Assembly (NCBI RefSeq): GCF_024733565.1
Contig: NZ_JANIOC010000009.1
Location: 172,892 to 215,641, forward strand
Length of the DNA stretch: 42,750 bases
Direction of reading: 5' to 3'
From: Rossellomorea sp. SC111
Lineage (GTDB): Bacteria; Bacillota; Bacilli; Bacillales; Bacillaceae_B
A model generated the notes under the pieces. That model worked only from the letters and a program-made list of their open reading frames with translations. It ran no database searches and was not told the DNA's origin. The position numbers and the translations under genes are program-made. Positions 1 through 8,149 of the stretch are shown here, piece after piece (position 1 is the first letter of the stretch; every line of letters starts with the position of its first letter).

Positions 1-1257
1 TACATACGTAACACCCTTTTCCCTGTCCAACGGGACGAACTCCGCATCGACAACTCACAAAAAGTCAAAACCAAAATTTACAAACTTGATAAAGATAATT
101 TACTAAGCCGAAGGGAACATCGCGAAGAATCTGAAGCAGATCCCTTTCTCCTGAAAGACGAAGATGCCCAGGTCATCGGGCAACAAACCTGCAGACATCC
201 ATTCAAAGTGAAAGGGCTCATCGGACAATCCGCCATGAGCTACGGGTCCCTTGGTGAGCAGGCCATCACCGCCCTGTCAACCGGATTGAAACTCGCTTCA
301 GGTTCCTGGATGAACACCGGTGAAGGCGGATTATCCAAACATCACCTGAAAGGCGGAGTAGACATCATCTGCCAGATCGGCCCCGGCTTATTCGGCGTCA
401 GAACAAAGGACGGCGAATTTTCATGGGAAGAATTCAAGAAAAAGAGTGATCTCAAGGAAGTGAAGGCATTCGAATTGAAACTCGCACAGGGTGCAAAGAC
501 CCGAGGCGGGCACGTTGACGGAAAGAAAGTGACAGAGGAGATCGCCAACATTCGTAACGTGGAGCCATGGAAATCCATCGACAGCCCGAATCGGTTCAAG
601 GAATTCAGCAGCAACGAACAAATGCTGGACTTCATCGAACAACTCCGGGAAGTTGGCGGCAAACCCGTCGGAATCAAACTGGTCGTCGGGAACACGGATG
701 ATATCGAGAGCCTCGCTTCCTATATGGGCACGTCAGGAAAACATCCCGACTTTATCACGGTTGACGGAGGAGAAGGGGGGACTGGGGCTTCCTATCAAGA
801 ACTGGCGGCTTCTGCCGGGGTTCCGATCAAATCGGCTCTTCCCTTCCTTCACGACACCCTCTTGAAATACGGCGTACGGGACAAAGTGAAAATCTTTGCT
901 TCCGGAAAATTATTAACACCCGACAAAATTGCTTTTGCACTCTCCCTCGGTGCCGACTTTGTCAACATCGCAAGGGGACTGATGTTCTCCGTGGGCTGCA
1001 TCCAGGCTCAAGTATGCCACACGAATAACTGTCCCGTCGGCGTTGCCACCACCGATAAGAAACTGCAGCGGGCACTGATCGTCGAAGAAAAGTCATTCCG
1101 CGTCTGCAACTACATCATCTCCCTCCGCGAAGGTCTGTACAACCTGGCCGCTGCCGCGGGAATCGATACACCGACGAAGTTCGGGCGTGAGCACATCGTA
1201 TTCAGGGATGAAGACGGACGATTGCACCCGATCAAGCCGGAAAAGGCGATGTCATAA
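1..1257 (+). CDS. FMN-binding glutamate synthase family protein, C-terminal part (5' end outside window)
   Basis: The frame is open from the first base of the window, so this is the C-terminal about 418 residues of a longer protein. The sequence matches the glutamate synthase central/FMN domain: a GQSAMSYGSLG segment, a GGHVDGKKVT loop, the FMN phosphate-binding stretch VDGGEGGTGAS, and the cysteine cluster CxxxxVCHTNNCPVGVAT that holds the iron-sulfur centre in GltB-type enzymes. It resembles the stand-alone family typified by B. subtilis YerD (about 525 residues) rather than full-length GltB, because it stops soon after the FMN domain and lacks the C-terminal GXGXG beta-helix. The exact substrate of YerD-like proteins is not known to me; glutamate synthesis is inferred from homology only. 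A clear terminator follows about 70 bp downstream. Confidence 0.9.
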   Translation, partial: YIRNTLFPVQRDELRIDNSQKVKTKIYKLDKDNLLSRREHREESEADPFLLKDEDAQVIGQQTCRHPFKVKGLIGQSAMSYGSLGEQAITALSTGLKLASGSWMNTGEGGLSKHHLKGGVDIICQIGPGLFGVRTKDGEFSWEEFKKKSDLKEVKAFELKLAQGAKTRGGHVDGKKVTEEIANIRNVEPWKSIDSPNRFKEFSSNEQMLDFIEQLREVGGKPVGIKLVVGNTDDIESLASYMGTSGKHPDFITVDGGEGGTGASYQELAASAGVPIKSALPFLHDTLLKYGVRDKVKIFASGKLLTPDKIAFALSLGADFVNIARGLMFSVGCIQAQVCHTNNCPVGVATTDKKLQRALIVEEKSFRVCNYIISLREGLYNLAAAAGIDTPTKFGREHIVFRDEDGRLHPIKPEKAMS

Positions 1258-1329
1258 TGGAAAGAAGCAGCCGATCGGTGTAAGTAGTTCAGTGTTAAGG
1301 TAGAAAAATTAAATTAACACCATAATTTC

Positions 1330-1366
1330 AAGTCCAATTCACAATAGAATTGGACTTTTTATTTTT
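1330..1366 (+). terminator. Rho-independent terminator after the glutamate synthase-like gene
   Basis: A perfect 11-bp stem (AAGTCCAATTC / GAATTGGACTT) with a 6-nt loop is followed by a T-rich run on the plus strand. Confidence 0.85.
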
Positions 1367-1378
1367 GTTGATATACCA

Positions 1379-1480
1379 ATGTTTAAGGGCAAAAGGTGTG
1401 GTAAGAAACTAACTCCCGCACAAAGATTAGGGATTACTGATAAAGTGTTCGATATAAAAGATATACTTTACCTTAGATAA
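1379..1480 (+). pseudogene. Possible relic of a transposase C-terminus (33 codons)
   Basis: A short open stretch encodes a peptide containing KKLTPAQRLGITDKVFDIKD. From memory, the pattern (R/K)xTPAxxxGITDxxxxxxDIL resembles the conserved C-terminal tail of IS1-type and related DDE transposases, where TPA and GITD are the recognisable parts. There is no ribosome-binding site, no upstream coding continuity and no terminal inverted repeat, so I read it as a decayed fragment rather than a gene. The similarity is short and could be coincidence. Confidence 0.3.
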
Positions 1481-1488
1481 ATTAGTTC

Positions 1489-1522
1489 ACAAAAGAAGGA
1501 GCATCATAACTCGATGCTCCTT
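1489..1522 (-). terminator. Rho-independent terminator of the lipoprotein gene
   Basis: On the minus strand a perfect 10-bp stem (AAGGAGCATC / GATGCTCCTT) is followed by CTTCTTTTG. The 5' arm overlaps the stop codon of the lipoprotein gene. Confidence 0.8.
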
Positions 1523-2000
1523 AAAAGTTTATATTCAAGGTGTTCTTTAACCCCATAATAAGTTCTGGATGTTTTTCCTTAGATGAATAGATTATTTCTT
1601 TCTTGTTGGTGCTTTGAAATTGAATACTTCCATCTTTGAAAAAGTTCATATGAAACACTTTATTGTCCATATTTTTAGAGTCGGATAAAACAAACGTATA
1701 ATTCCCTTGATTGTTTAATTCTTTGACCTTTTTACTCATTTCATTTTGTGAAGGTTTTATAACATCCATTTTATTAACTTTCTCTATAAACGAATTGATT
1801 TCTTTTTCGTCAGTGATATATTTGCTTGTTGCTTCTGACGAAACACCCTTAGCATCAACCCCTTGAATATACAAAACAGTGTATTTATCAACATTTGGAA
1901 TATCTATTGATGTACTTGTAGCTTTCTTCTCTCCAATTGCACAGCCGCTTATTAATACAGTGCTGATTATAAACAATAATAAGATTCGAACAGTTCTCAT
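1521..2000 (-). CDS. Small hypothetical lipoprotein
   Basis: The 159-residue protein begins MRTVRILLLF, followed by a hydrophobic stretch ending in the lipobox LISGC, so it should be lipidated at Cys and anchored on the outer face of the membrane. The chosen ATG at 2000 has a good Shine-Dalgarno site (GGAGGG) just upstream; an in-frame start 16 codons earlier would place charged and polar residues ahead of the signal peptide and has no such site. The mature part is Lys/Asn/Ser-rich with no motif I recognise; a TDEKEINSFIEKVNKMDVI segment is typical of small Bacillus lipoproteins of unknown role. The gene is more AT-rich than its neighbours and stands alone between its own terminator and an AT-rich intergenic stretch, which hints at an accessory insertion. 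Confidence 0.75.
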   Translation of the reverse strand: MRTVRILLLFIISTVLISGCAIGEKKATSTSIDIPNVDKYTVLYIQGVDAKGVSSEATSKYITDEKEINSFIEKVNKMDVIKPSQNEMSKKVKELNNQGNYTFVLSDSKNMDNKVFHMNFFKDGSIQFQSTNKKEIIYSSKEKHPELIMGLKNTLNINF

Positions 2001-2515
2001 ACAATCCCTCCAGACTTTGTAATTAAATGGTATATGAAAAGTTGCCATGATACAAAGAAAATTTTATGAATTATCTTCCAATCACCTCAATTAATTTCCA
2101 ATAAATATTTACTTTCCTTTAAACAAATTAAAGAACAATTGTTTCCTTTTTCAAATTTTACAATAACAAATAACTAAAAAAGGTGTCGTATATTGCTGAC
2201 ACCTTTTTATATGCTATTTATACTGTTATTTTAGCCTCAAATACAATGCTACTTCCCTTGTTTATTGGTGGTTTTTTTAAGAATTTCTATTTCAAAACTG
2301 AACTACTTACGATTGGTGTCGGCTGCTTTTTTTCGGAGGTGACAGGTTGGTTATCGACCGTTCTCCATTTTCCCACAAAGCCCGCACCCTCTCCTCATAC
2401 AGACCAAGCGGACAGTCAACCGATCACCCTCCCACAAAAAAACAAATGAAACCTCCCCGCCCCCTCATCCGTATATACACTATAAACAGAATCACAACCT
2501 TGAAAGGGGAACACT
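2001..2515. other. Intergenic stretch with one strong hairpin and no convincing gene
   Basis: About 500 bp between the lipoprotein and the next plus-strand gene. The left half is AT-rich. It contains the symmetric hairpin at 2177-2208. An open frame from 2183 to 2449 starts inside that hairpin, lacks a ribosome-binding site and has no protein-like composition. The last 40 bases are the leader of the gene at 2516. Confidence 0.6.
2177..2208. terminator. Symmetric terminator-like hairpin
   Basis: An 11-bp perfect stem (AAAAAGGTGTC / GACACCTTTTT) with a 10-nt loop has an A-run on one side and a T-run on the other, so it could terminate in either direction. No gene ends directly next to it, so it may be a remnant of a lost gene. 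Confidence 0.65.
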
Positions 2516-4201
2516 ATGGGAAACATCTTACTATTTTCATTGATTGTCGGATTGGTCATGGCCTTATTGCTCGTACCGATGGCTGTCATGAAAAAACAAA
2601 ATAAAAAAGAGGGATATCCATCCTTTCCGGCCCTGTTTGGAGCCACTCTCATCATCACATCACTTGTCGTATTCGTCTTCTATTACCTGACGAATCTCGA
2701 TCAGAACTTCACAAGCATGTGGATCCTGTTAATCATTGCTTCAGGATTCGGCGCTGCACTCGCAACAGGGAAAGAACGAATGGCGAAAGGGGTTCTGTTC
2801 CTTGCCACCCTCTTGGTCGGTGCTTACTTCATGACAGCTTTTGTCTTCAATGCCGATGAGAAATTCGAATCGGCGAAGATGGACGTCAAAACCGAAATTC
2901 AAGCTTTTGATGAAAAGGAAACGCCGGCAAGCGTCCCTCCACAATTTGCCCGGAACAAAATGAAAAAAGCCTTCGGGCAGGTTCCGAATACGAGTTATTA
3001 TGAGCTCGGCAATCTGCAGATCCAGAAGGTGGACGGAGAGTATGTCTACATCGCTCCCGTCGAATTCTCCGGATTCTTCAAATGGTTCAAGGGAGACGAG
3101 ACTCCAGGGTACTTCAAGCTGAGTGCAACGGATTCAAACGCAAATCCTAAATTCGTCAAAGAAGAGATGGTCTATACTCCTTCAGCTTACTTTAATAAAA
3201 AAATTGAGCGCCACATCCGATTGAACTATCCGAAGGAAATCTTCAACGGGGACGTGCAGCTTGAAATCGATGATGAAGGGAAACCATTCTATATCCAAAC
3301 TTACGGAAACTTCATCTCTGCACGTAACGGCTTTGAAGTGAAAGGGATTGTCATGGTCGATCCGCAATCAGGTGATACCAAATCCTATGCCATCAAAGAT
3401 GTCCCTGAGTTCATCGACGGCGCAGTTTCACCTGAAACGGTGAGCCTGCAGAACAGCTATTTCGGTAACTATGTCAAAGGATTCTGGAACAGCCGCTTCG
3501 GTAAATCGGATGTAAAACTTCCTTCAGATGAAGGAACGGAAGCGAACGTAAGCCCTATTTTTGATGAAAATGGTGACATGTATTATTTCACCGATTTCAC
3601 GTCACCTAAAGAAGGCGTCGATTCCATGCTAGGCTATTCCCTGACAAACTCAAGAACCGGTGAAGCAACGTTCTACACTGGTAACCTGGAAGAATCGTAT
3701 ATGGATTCACAAGGTGCCCTGCAGATCATCCAGAAGAAATTCATCGAGAAGAAATGGGACGGAGAAATGCCTGTTCTCTATAACTTCTACGGTGAAGCAA
3801 GCTGGCTGACGCCGGTGCTTGATGCGAATGGTTTCTTACAGAACTACTTCATCGTCTCGGCAGCCAATCCGGAAATCTCTGCCTATGCAAATACTCCGAA
3901 TCAGGCACTGAAAGCCTATAAGACAGCTCTGCAACGCGGCGGAGGAAGCGTCGACGGCAGCTCAAAAGCAGAGGAGAAAAAAGCCAATGGTACGGTCGTC
4001 CGGGTCTACAAAGAAAAATCCGGTGACTATACCGTCGTTTCCTTCCTCCTCGACGACGGAAAGAACTATATCGTTTCTTCTGAAAACAGCTTACTTGCGA
4101 TCTACTTGAAAGAAAATGACAAGGTGAACGTCACGTATATGGATACAGGTGAGGCATTCCTCCCTGTAAAAGATATGTCGATCGAAGGATTGCAACAGTA
4201 A
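2516..4201 (+). CDS. Large membrane-anchored protein of unknown function
   Basis: The 561-residue protein starts at an ATG preceded by AAAGGGG. The first about 112 residues contain four predicted membrane segments (roughly 3-23, 40-61, 69-87 and 92-111). A large soluble domain of about 450 residues follows, probably outside the cell. That part contains repeated aromatic beta-rich stretches (for example VDGEYVYIAPVEFSGFFKWF and the SYFGNYVKGFWNSRFG region) with an internal two-fold feel. It ends in a small domain (about 490-555, ANGTVVRVYKEKSGDYTVVSF) that looks like an OB/SH3-type barrel. I do not recognise a characterised family. There are no catalytic motifs, LPXTG or lipobox. It is monocistronic with a strong terminator. 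Confidence 0.85.
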   Translation: MGNILLFSLIVGLVMALLLVPMAVMKKQNKKEGYPSFPALFGATLIITSLVVFVFYYLTNLDQNFTSMWILLIIASGFGAALATGKERMAKGVLFLATLLVGAYFMTAFVFNADEKFESAKMDVKTEIQAFDEKETPASVPPQFARNKMKKAFGQVPNTSYYELGNLQIQKVDGEYVYIAPVEFSGFFKWFKGDETPGYFKLSATDSNANPKFVKEEMVYTPSAYFNKKIERHIRLNYPKEIFNGDVQLEIDDEGKPFYIQTYGNFISARNGFEVKGIVMVDPQSGDTKSYAIKDVPEFIDGAVSPETVSLQNSYFGNYVKGFWNSRFGKSDVKLPSDEGTEANVSPIFDENGDMYYFTDFTSPKEGVDSMLGYSLTNSRTGEATFYTGNLEESYMDSQGALQIIQKKFIEKKWDGEMPVLYNFYGEASWLTPVLDANGFLQNYFIVSAANPEISAYANTPNQALKAYKTALQRGGGSVDGSSKAEEKKANGTVVRVYKEKSGDYTVVSFLLDDGKNYIVSSENSLLAIYLKENDKVNVTYMDTGEAFLPVKDMSIEGLQQ

Positions 4202-4203
4202 AG

Positions 4204-4238
4204 AAAAGGCCGGAATCATCAACTGATTCCGGCCTTTT
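4204..4238. terminator. Bidirectional terminator between convergent genes
   Basis: A 15-bp perfect inverted repeat (AAAAGGCCGGAATCA / TGATTCCGGCCTTTT) with a 5-nt loop lies between the convergent stops at 4201 and 4241. It serves both strands. Confidence 0.92.
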
Positions 4239-4240
4239 CT

Positions 4241-4798
4241 CTATTCTCCCGCATTCACATAGTACACCAGATTATCCGTCCACTCCCCAAATTCATAAAT
4301 GAACCCTTTTCGTGTACATTCATACTCCATGCCCACTGCTTCCGCAAGTCGGATCGAAGGCGTATTGTCCAGATTGATATGGGCTTCGATACGGTGGAAA
4401 TTCAATTTTACGAATGCCAGCTGTAGAGCTGCCTTCATCGCTTCCTTCCCGTAACCACGGTTCCAGTAACGATTATGTACCGTGTAGCCTGCCCTGCCCC
4501 AGTTAAAGTTGTACCGCATCAGCGTCGAGAAATCGATCGTCCCGATATTCGCGCCATTCTCTTTCAGGAAAATCCCGAGGATATACACTTGATCTCCCTC
4601 GATCATCTCGTCATGCTTCTCAAGCATCTCACTGAACCAGAACTCCGTGCACTCACTCATATCCTGATAGCCGACATCATATTTATGCTGTGACGGGAGC
4701 CTGTTCAGATGTTCCCTTAACCAGTTTTCATAATCACTGTTCACGAAGGGCCTGATCACCAATCGTGGTGTTGCGATGGTTAAGTCCTTATGCTTCAT
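4241..4798 (-). CDS. GNAT-family N-acetyltransferase (RimJ/RimL type)
   Basis: The 185-residue protein starts TPRLVIRPF, the usual beginning of RimJ/RimL-like acetyltransferases. It carries the fold landmarks: a strand with ANIGTIDFS, the acetyl-CoA pyrophosphate loop RNRGYGKEAMKAAL (R/Q-x-x-G-x-G/A) around residues 120-135, and the terminal NLDNTPSIRLAEAVGM segment typical of this family. It should transfer an acetyl group from acetyl-CoA to an amino group; the acceptor (a protein N-terminus, amino acid or drug) cannot be read from sequence. The ATG at 4798 was chosen because GGGAG lies 10 nt upstream and the family starts here; a longer in-frame start exists at 4840. Confidence 0.88.
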   Translation of the reverse strand: MKHKDLTIATPRLVIRPFVNSDYENWLREHLNRLPSQHKYDVGYQDMSECTEFWFSEMLEKHDEMIEGDQVYILGIFLKENGANIGTIDFSTLMRYNFNWGRAGYTVHNRYWNRGYGKEAMKAALQLAFVKLNFHRIEAHINLDNTPSIRLAEAVGMEYECTRKGFIYEFGEWTDNLVYYVNAGE

Positions 4799-4903
4799 CC
4801 TCTCCGCACTCCCTCTTATGTAATATGTTAATAGTACCAACCACTTAAGTAGAATGGTAGTTCTTTTCGCAAAATTATTGTTTCTTACATAGGAACTGCC
4901 AAG

Positions 4904-5071
4904 GCTCTGTCTAAGTGTAAGTGCGATAAATGGTGATGGGAACGGCTTCGCTTTCCGGCGGACGAACGACTAATCCTCCTCAGCTTCGCTTCCGGGGTCT
5001 CGGCACGCCCGTTTTTCCGCAGGAGTCTACGCCGTTCCCCTCACCATCTTGAAGAGATATCGTGACAGAGC
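4904..5071. repeat. Palindromic intergenic repeat, copy 1
   Basis: Nested inverted repeats: outer GCTCTGT (4904-4910) against ACAGAGC (5065-5071), then a 17-bp arm at 4930-4946 that pairs with 5031-5047 with one mismatch. The core contains the words CGCTTTCCGGCGGACGA, CTCCTCAGCTTCGCTTCCGG and CCGCAGGAGTC, which I recognise as the core of a dispersed intergenic element common in Bacillaceae genomes. The same words occur, inverted, in copy 2. Confidence 0.75.
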
Positions 5072-5191
5072 TTGCTAGTAAAAATATTTATAAATTTGGA
5101 TCTTACTATTAGTTCATATGGACACTGCATACGGTGAAAAAGGTGTTTTCTCGACGTGCATGCTAGTAGATTTGGCTTTAACACCCGTAAA

Positions 5192-5441
5192 GTTGATTGG
5201 AGTGGAAGGTGCTCGACTCCTGCAGGAAACGCTGGACAGTACGAAAAGCGCAGGCGGCTCGCACAGACCCGACAAGCATAATATGAAGGGGCCGGGAAGG
5301 CGCTCTTTGCCTTCTTGGACTATTCATATTATGACCTCGAGGGGCTAGCCGACGGAGCTGGGCAGGTGAGACCCCGGAGGCGTAGCCGAGGAGGCTCACC
5401 GCCAGCCCCGCGGAAAGCGAGCACCTGCAGCGGAGATCAAC
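5192..5441. repeat. Palindromic intergenic repeat, copy 2, with a second palindrome inside
   Basis: The flanks GTTGATTGGAGTGGAAGGTG and CACCTGCAGCGGAGATCAAC pair imperfectly, and GGTGCTCG/CGAGCACC is perfect. Read on the minus strand the core repeats the words of copy 1 (CGCTTTCCGCGGGG, GAGCCTCCTCGGC, GGGGTCTCACC, CTGCAGGAGTCGAGC). In place of the short apical loop it holds a second palindrome: CATAATATGAA (5277-5287) against TTCATATTATG (5323-5333), with GAAGGC/GCCTTC nested within that. This looks like one palindromic element inside another. Confidence 0.75.
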
Positions 5442-5486
5442 CACCACTCGCTACCTTAGCACAAAGTATGCGAAAAGAACCTTTTC

Positions 5487-5525
5487 AAAAAAACGGAAGG
5501 CGCTTCTCTACGGAGAAACGCCTTC
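5487..5525 (-). terminator. Terminator of the small membrane protein gene
   Basis: On the minus strand a GAAGGCG(T)TTCTC / GAGAA(G)CGCCTTC stem with a CGTA loop is followed by seven T residues. Confidence 0.85.
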
Positions 5526-5529
5526 ATCA

Positions 5530-5703
5530 TTATTTTTCATTATTCCACTCTTCCTCTAATTCCTTTTCGATCTCCTCATCGGATAAATACTCCTCATCCA
5601 GCTGCTGAACATGCTCGGTGATCCGGTTGAGCTTGGAATGCACGATCCATAGGCTGATTACCACGAATACCATGAAAAAAATGACGATGAGTCCCACATC
5701 CAT
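5530..5703 (-). CDS. Small single-pass membrane protein (57 aa), hypothetical
   Basis: The ATG at 5703 has AAGGAGG 11 nt upstream. The peptide begins MDVGLIVIFFMVFVVISLWIV, one membrane span from about residue 3 to 21. A short basic turn (HSKLNRITEHV) and a very acidic C-terminal tail (about residues 36-57, rich in Glu) follow. This layout gives an N-out/C-in protein with a cytoplasmic acidic helix. I do not know a named family. It is cleanly framed by its ribosome-binding site and its own terminator, which supports it being real despite its size. Confidence 0.7.
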   Translation of the reverse strand: MDVGLIVIFFMVFVVISLWIVHSKLNRITEHVQQLDEEYLSDEEIEKELEEEWNNEK

Positions 5704-5747
5704 ATTAATCGACGCCTCCTTTACCTATATTTATTAAGTAAACATAG

Positions 5748-5794
5748 AAAAAAGAAGACTTTCGTCAGAAAAAGTCCGGAAAGGTCCGAAAGTC
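5748..5794 (-). terminator. Terminator of the proS-associated membrane gene
   Basis: On the minus strand GACTTTCG / CGAAAGTC encloses a 22-nt loop and is followed by TTCTTTTTT. It lies just after the stop codon at 5801. Confidence 0.75.
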
Positions 5795-5800
5795 CCCTGC

Positions 5801-6412
5801 TTATCCGGAACTGACGTAATACCAGTGTTTATCGAGCTTCTCAAGGTCCATAAACTCTCCCCCAAAATCACCTGACTCAGGTTTATTCCCTGAAGAAGAA
5901 TAGACAAATCCGGAGAAGCTGTCCAGGATGCCACGATAGGTAAAAAAGAGAACCAGCATTTCATCATTCTTCTTCTCTACCAATATATCTCCGCCACCCC
6001 TTGATAACGTTTCATATTCTTCCGGGAGGTGTATAACCGAATCATTGTATGGAACGTTGGGTGTAATGGCACCTTCCCGCACTTTCTTTACCACTGTGTC
6101 CCGATCGGCACGGTTTTTTTCATAATCCATATTCAGAACGACCTTTGTAATCGGGAAAAAGAAAATGAAAATCACGGTCAAAGATTGAAGGATTAATGCT
6201 TTCCATTCCCTTCTTTTAAAAACGGCAATGATGGAAAACACGATAGTGACAAGGAAAAAACCGCCTGCCATCAACCAAAGAAAAGGCATCAAAAACGGTG
6301 TCAGGATGTGGACGAGGTGCCACTGAAAAAACGCCAGTGCCACCAGCATCACACTGCTGACTAGGGACAAAACGAGAACGATACTCTCCTTCCTCAATAC
6401 GCCTTCGCCCAA
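5801..6412 (-). CDS. Hypothetical membrane protein downstream of proS
   Basis: The protein has up to 203 residues and three hydrophobic segments (about 10-28, 35-62 and 72-90). A soluble tail with [21 protein letters not shown] and [21 protein letters not shown] follows; this tail pattern recurs in small Bacillus membrane proteins of unknown role. The start is uncertain: TTG at 6412 overlaps the end of proS by 19 bp and lacks a strong ribosome-binding site, and TTG at 6397 (preceded by GAAGG) is an alternative. The overlap indicates co-transcription with proS and therefore indirect control by the proline T-box. No function can be assigned. Confidence 0.72.
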   Translation of the reverse strand: MGEGVLRKESIVLVLSLVSSVMLVALAFFQWHLVHILTPFLMPFLWLMAGGFFLVTIVFSIIAVFKRREWKALILQSLTVIFIFFFPITKVVLNMDYEKNRADRDTVVKKVREGAITPNVPYNDSVIHLPEEYETLSRGGGDILVEKKNDEMLVLFFTYRGILDSFSGFVYSSSGNKPESGDFGGEFMDLEKLDKHWYYVSSG

Positions 6413-7824
6413 TACACCAAATGTTTCCCATCCTTTTCACAGCATACGCATGTATCAGACACCTGCTCCTGTTCAAACGGCATGCATCGTGATGTGGCGC
6501 TCGTTTCTTCCTTGATCTTATCTTCACAGGCTCGATTTCCGCACCACATCGCTTTGATGAAACCACCACTTTCATTAACCGTCGTTTTGAACTCTTCAAA
6601 GGTTTTGGCGATCGTTGTTTTTTCTTCACGGTGCTTTCTCGCTTTTTCCAATAGATTGCGCTGAATGTCTTCTAGCAGTGCAGCTACTTTCCCTTCCAGC
6701 TCTTCCATCGTGACCGTGACTTTGTCTCCGGTATCGCGTCTCGCTAAAATCACCTGCCCGTTCTCGATGTCCCGTGGACCGACTTCAAGGCGGAGTGGGA
6801 TTCCCTTCATTTCATACTCATTGAACTTCCAGCCAGGCTTTTTGTCACTGGCGTCAATCCCGACGCGGGCAACACCTGCAAGTTGTGTCTTCAGATTATA
6901 GGCAAAATCAAGGACGCCATCCTTATGCTGGGCAATCGGCACGATCATCAGTTGTGTCGGAGCAATCCGTGGCGGTACGACAAGACCCCGGTCGTCCCCG
7001 TGCACCATGATCATCGCCCCGATGATGCGGGTCGTGAGTCCCCATGATGTTTGCTGTACATGTTGGAGCTTGCCGTCACGGTCCGTGAACTGGATGCCGA
7101 ATGATTTCGCAAATCCGTCCCCCAGATGGTGGGATGTCCCAGATTGCAAAGCTTTCCCATCATGCATCAAACTCTCGATCGTGTACGTATATTTCGCACC
7201 GGCAAACTTCTCTTTCTCCGTTTTCTGCCCCTTTATGACAGGAATCGCAAGCATCTCCTCACAAAGCTCCGCATAGACCTCGAGCATTTTCACCGTTTCA
7301 TCATGTGCATCCTGGTCTGTTTCATGACATGTATGCCCTTCTTGCCACAGGAATTCAAGCGTTCTGAGGAATGGACGGGTCGTCTTTTCCCAGCGGACCA
7401 CATTCGCCCACTGGTTGTAGAGCTTAGGCAGATCCCGGTAGGAATGGATGATATTTTTATAATGCTCACCGAATAACACTTCGGACGTCGGACGGACGCA
7501 GAGTCTTTCCGCTAACTCCTCATCACCGCCATGGGTCACCCATGCGACTTCAGGTGCAAACCCTTCGATGTGATCTTTCTCTTTTTGCAGCAGGCTTTCC
7601 GGGATGAAAAGGGGCATATACACATTTTCATGCCCGGTTCCCTTTATTTTCGCATCAAGGGCACCCTTGATATTTTCCCAAATGGCGTATCCGTAAGGTC
7701 TGATGATCATCGAACCCCGGACGCTCGAGTAGTCGATAAGCTCCGCCTTCGTCACGACATCTGTATACCACTGGGCAAAATCCTCATCCATGCCCGTTAC
7801 ATCTTTTACAAATTGTTTAGCCAT
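6394..7824 (-). CDS. proS: Prolyl-tRNA synthetase, short archaeal/eukaryote-type
   Basis: The 476-residue class II aminoacyl-tRNA synthetase charges tRNA-Pro with proline in the cytoplasm. It lacks the editing (INS) insertion of the common bacterial ProRS of about 565 residues and has the C-terminal zinc-binding extension of the archaeal-type enzyme. Visible landmarks are [25 protein letters not shown] (motif 2 region), [38 protein letters not shown] (motif 3), and the terminal Cys cluster CGNRAC...C...CVCC. It closely resembles what I remember of B. cereus-group ProS2. The start at 7824 follows GAGGTG; an upstream ATG at 7845 is in frame but lacks a site. It is expressed from its own promoter through a T-box with a CCU specifier. 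A second, long ProRS probably exists elsewhere in the genome (inference). Confidence 0.96.
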   Translation of the reverse strand: MAKQFVKDVTGMDEDFAQWYTDVVTKAELIDYSSVRGSMIIRPYGYAIWENIKGALDAKIKGTGHENVYMPLFIPESLLQKEKDHIEGFAPEVAWVTHGGDEELAERLCVRPTSEVLFGEHYKNIIHSYRDLPKLYNQWANVVRWEKTTRPFLRTLEFLWQEGHTCHETDQDAHDETVKMLEVYAELCEEMLAIPVIKGQKTEKEKFAGAKYTYTIESLMHDGKALQSGTSHHLGDGFAKSFGIQFTDRDGKLQHVQQTSWGLTTRIIGAMIMVHGDDRGLVVPPRIAPTQLMIVPIAQHKDGVLDFAYNLKTQLAGVARVGIDASDKKPGWKFNEYEMKGIPLRLEVGPRDIENGQVILARRDTGDKVTVTMEELEGKVAALLEDIQRNLLEKARKHREEKTTIAKTFEEFKTTVNESGGFIKAMWCGNRACEDKIKEETSATSRCMPFEQEQVSDTCVCCEKDGKHLVYWAKAY

Positions 7825-7879
7825 TTTAAGCACCTCATTTTTCATTGGATTGTTTTATCAGCTAACTGCCGGTAGAAAC

Positions 7880-8108
7880 AAAAAAAGCCCTGCTTCTCAT
7901 CAGGGACCATTTCTGGCGGTACCACCCTGATTCAAAGCAAAGCTTTACACTCATTCCATGATAACGGTTTCGGACCGCTGATATCTTCATTCGATACAGA
8001 ACTTAGAGGCAGGTTCAAAGGTTCATCAATGGGAGCTTCTCACCAAACCGCTCCCTCTCTTAAAAGACAAGATCCCTTTACTGATCCTCTTCAATGTTTC
8101 AGTTATTT
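7880..8108 (-). promoter_or_regulatory. T-box leader of proS, specifier CCU (proline)
   Basis: On the minus strand the leader contains the invariant T-box AGGGTGGTACCGCC, then a terminator CCCTG...CAGGG with seven T residues (7880-7886) that competes with the antiterminator. Stem I has the AGTA (S-turn) motif on its 5' side opposite GAA-CCT-G on its 3' side, closed by AGAGG/CCTCT below and AAAGG/CCTTT above, so the specifier is CCU at 8011-8013. Uncharged tRNA-Pro should stabilise the antiterminator and switch proS on. Confidence 0.95.
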
Positions 8109-8114
8109 TAGATG

Positions 8115-8143
8115 ATTATATAGAGATTTGATGGGAGTGTCAA
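8115..8143 (-). promoter_or_regulatory. SigA promoter of proS
   Basis: Perfect consensus boxes TTGACA (8138-8143) and TATAAT (8115-8120) with 17-bp spacing, directly before the T-box leader. The -35 box lies only 7 bp past the stop codon of the upstream gene. Confidence 0.93.
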
Positions 8144-8149
8144 TATCTG

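Larger units (their letters stand above)
4799..5486. other. Gene-free interval occupied by two palindromic repeats
   Basis: Nearly 700 bp between the acetyltransferase and the next minus-strand gene. It holds the two large palindromic elements described separately (4904-5071 and 5192-5441). Open frames here run through the repeats on both strands, have no ribosome-binding sites and have the arginine/proline composition of non-coding GC-rich palindromes. Confidence 0.7.

Noticed and set aside
2183..2449. Plus-strand open frame of 88 codons
   Set aside because: Its GTG start lies inside a perfect terminator-like hairpin, there is no ribosome-binding site, and the sequence lacks protein-like pattern.
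5118..5608. Several open frames on both strands
   Set aside because: They run through the GC-rich palindromic repeats and into a terminator. Their Arg/Pro/Ser-rich products mirror the repeat sequence on either strand and have no start signals.
7531..7875. Plus-strand open frames opposite proS
   Set aside because: They are antisense shadows of a strongly conserved coding sequence and have no ribosome-binding sites.
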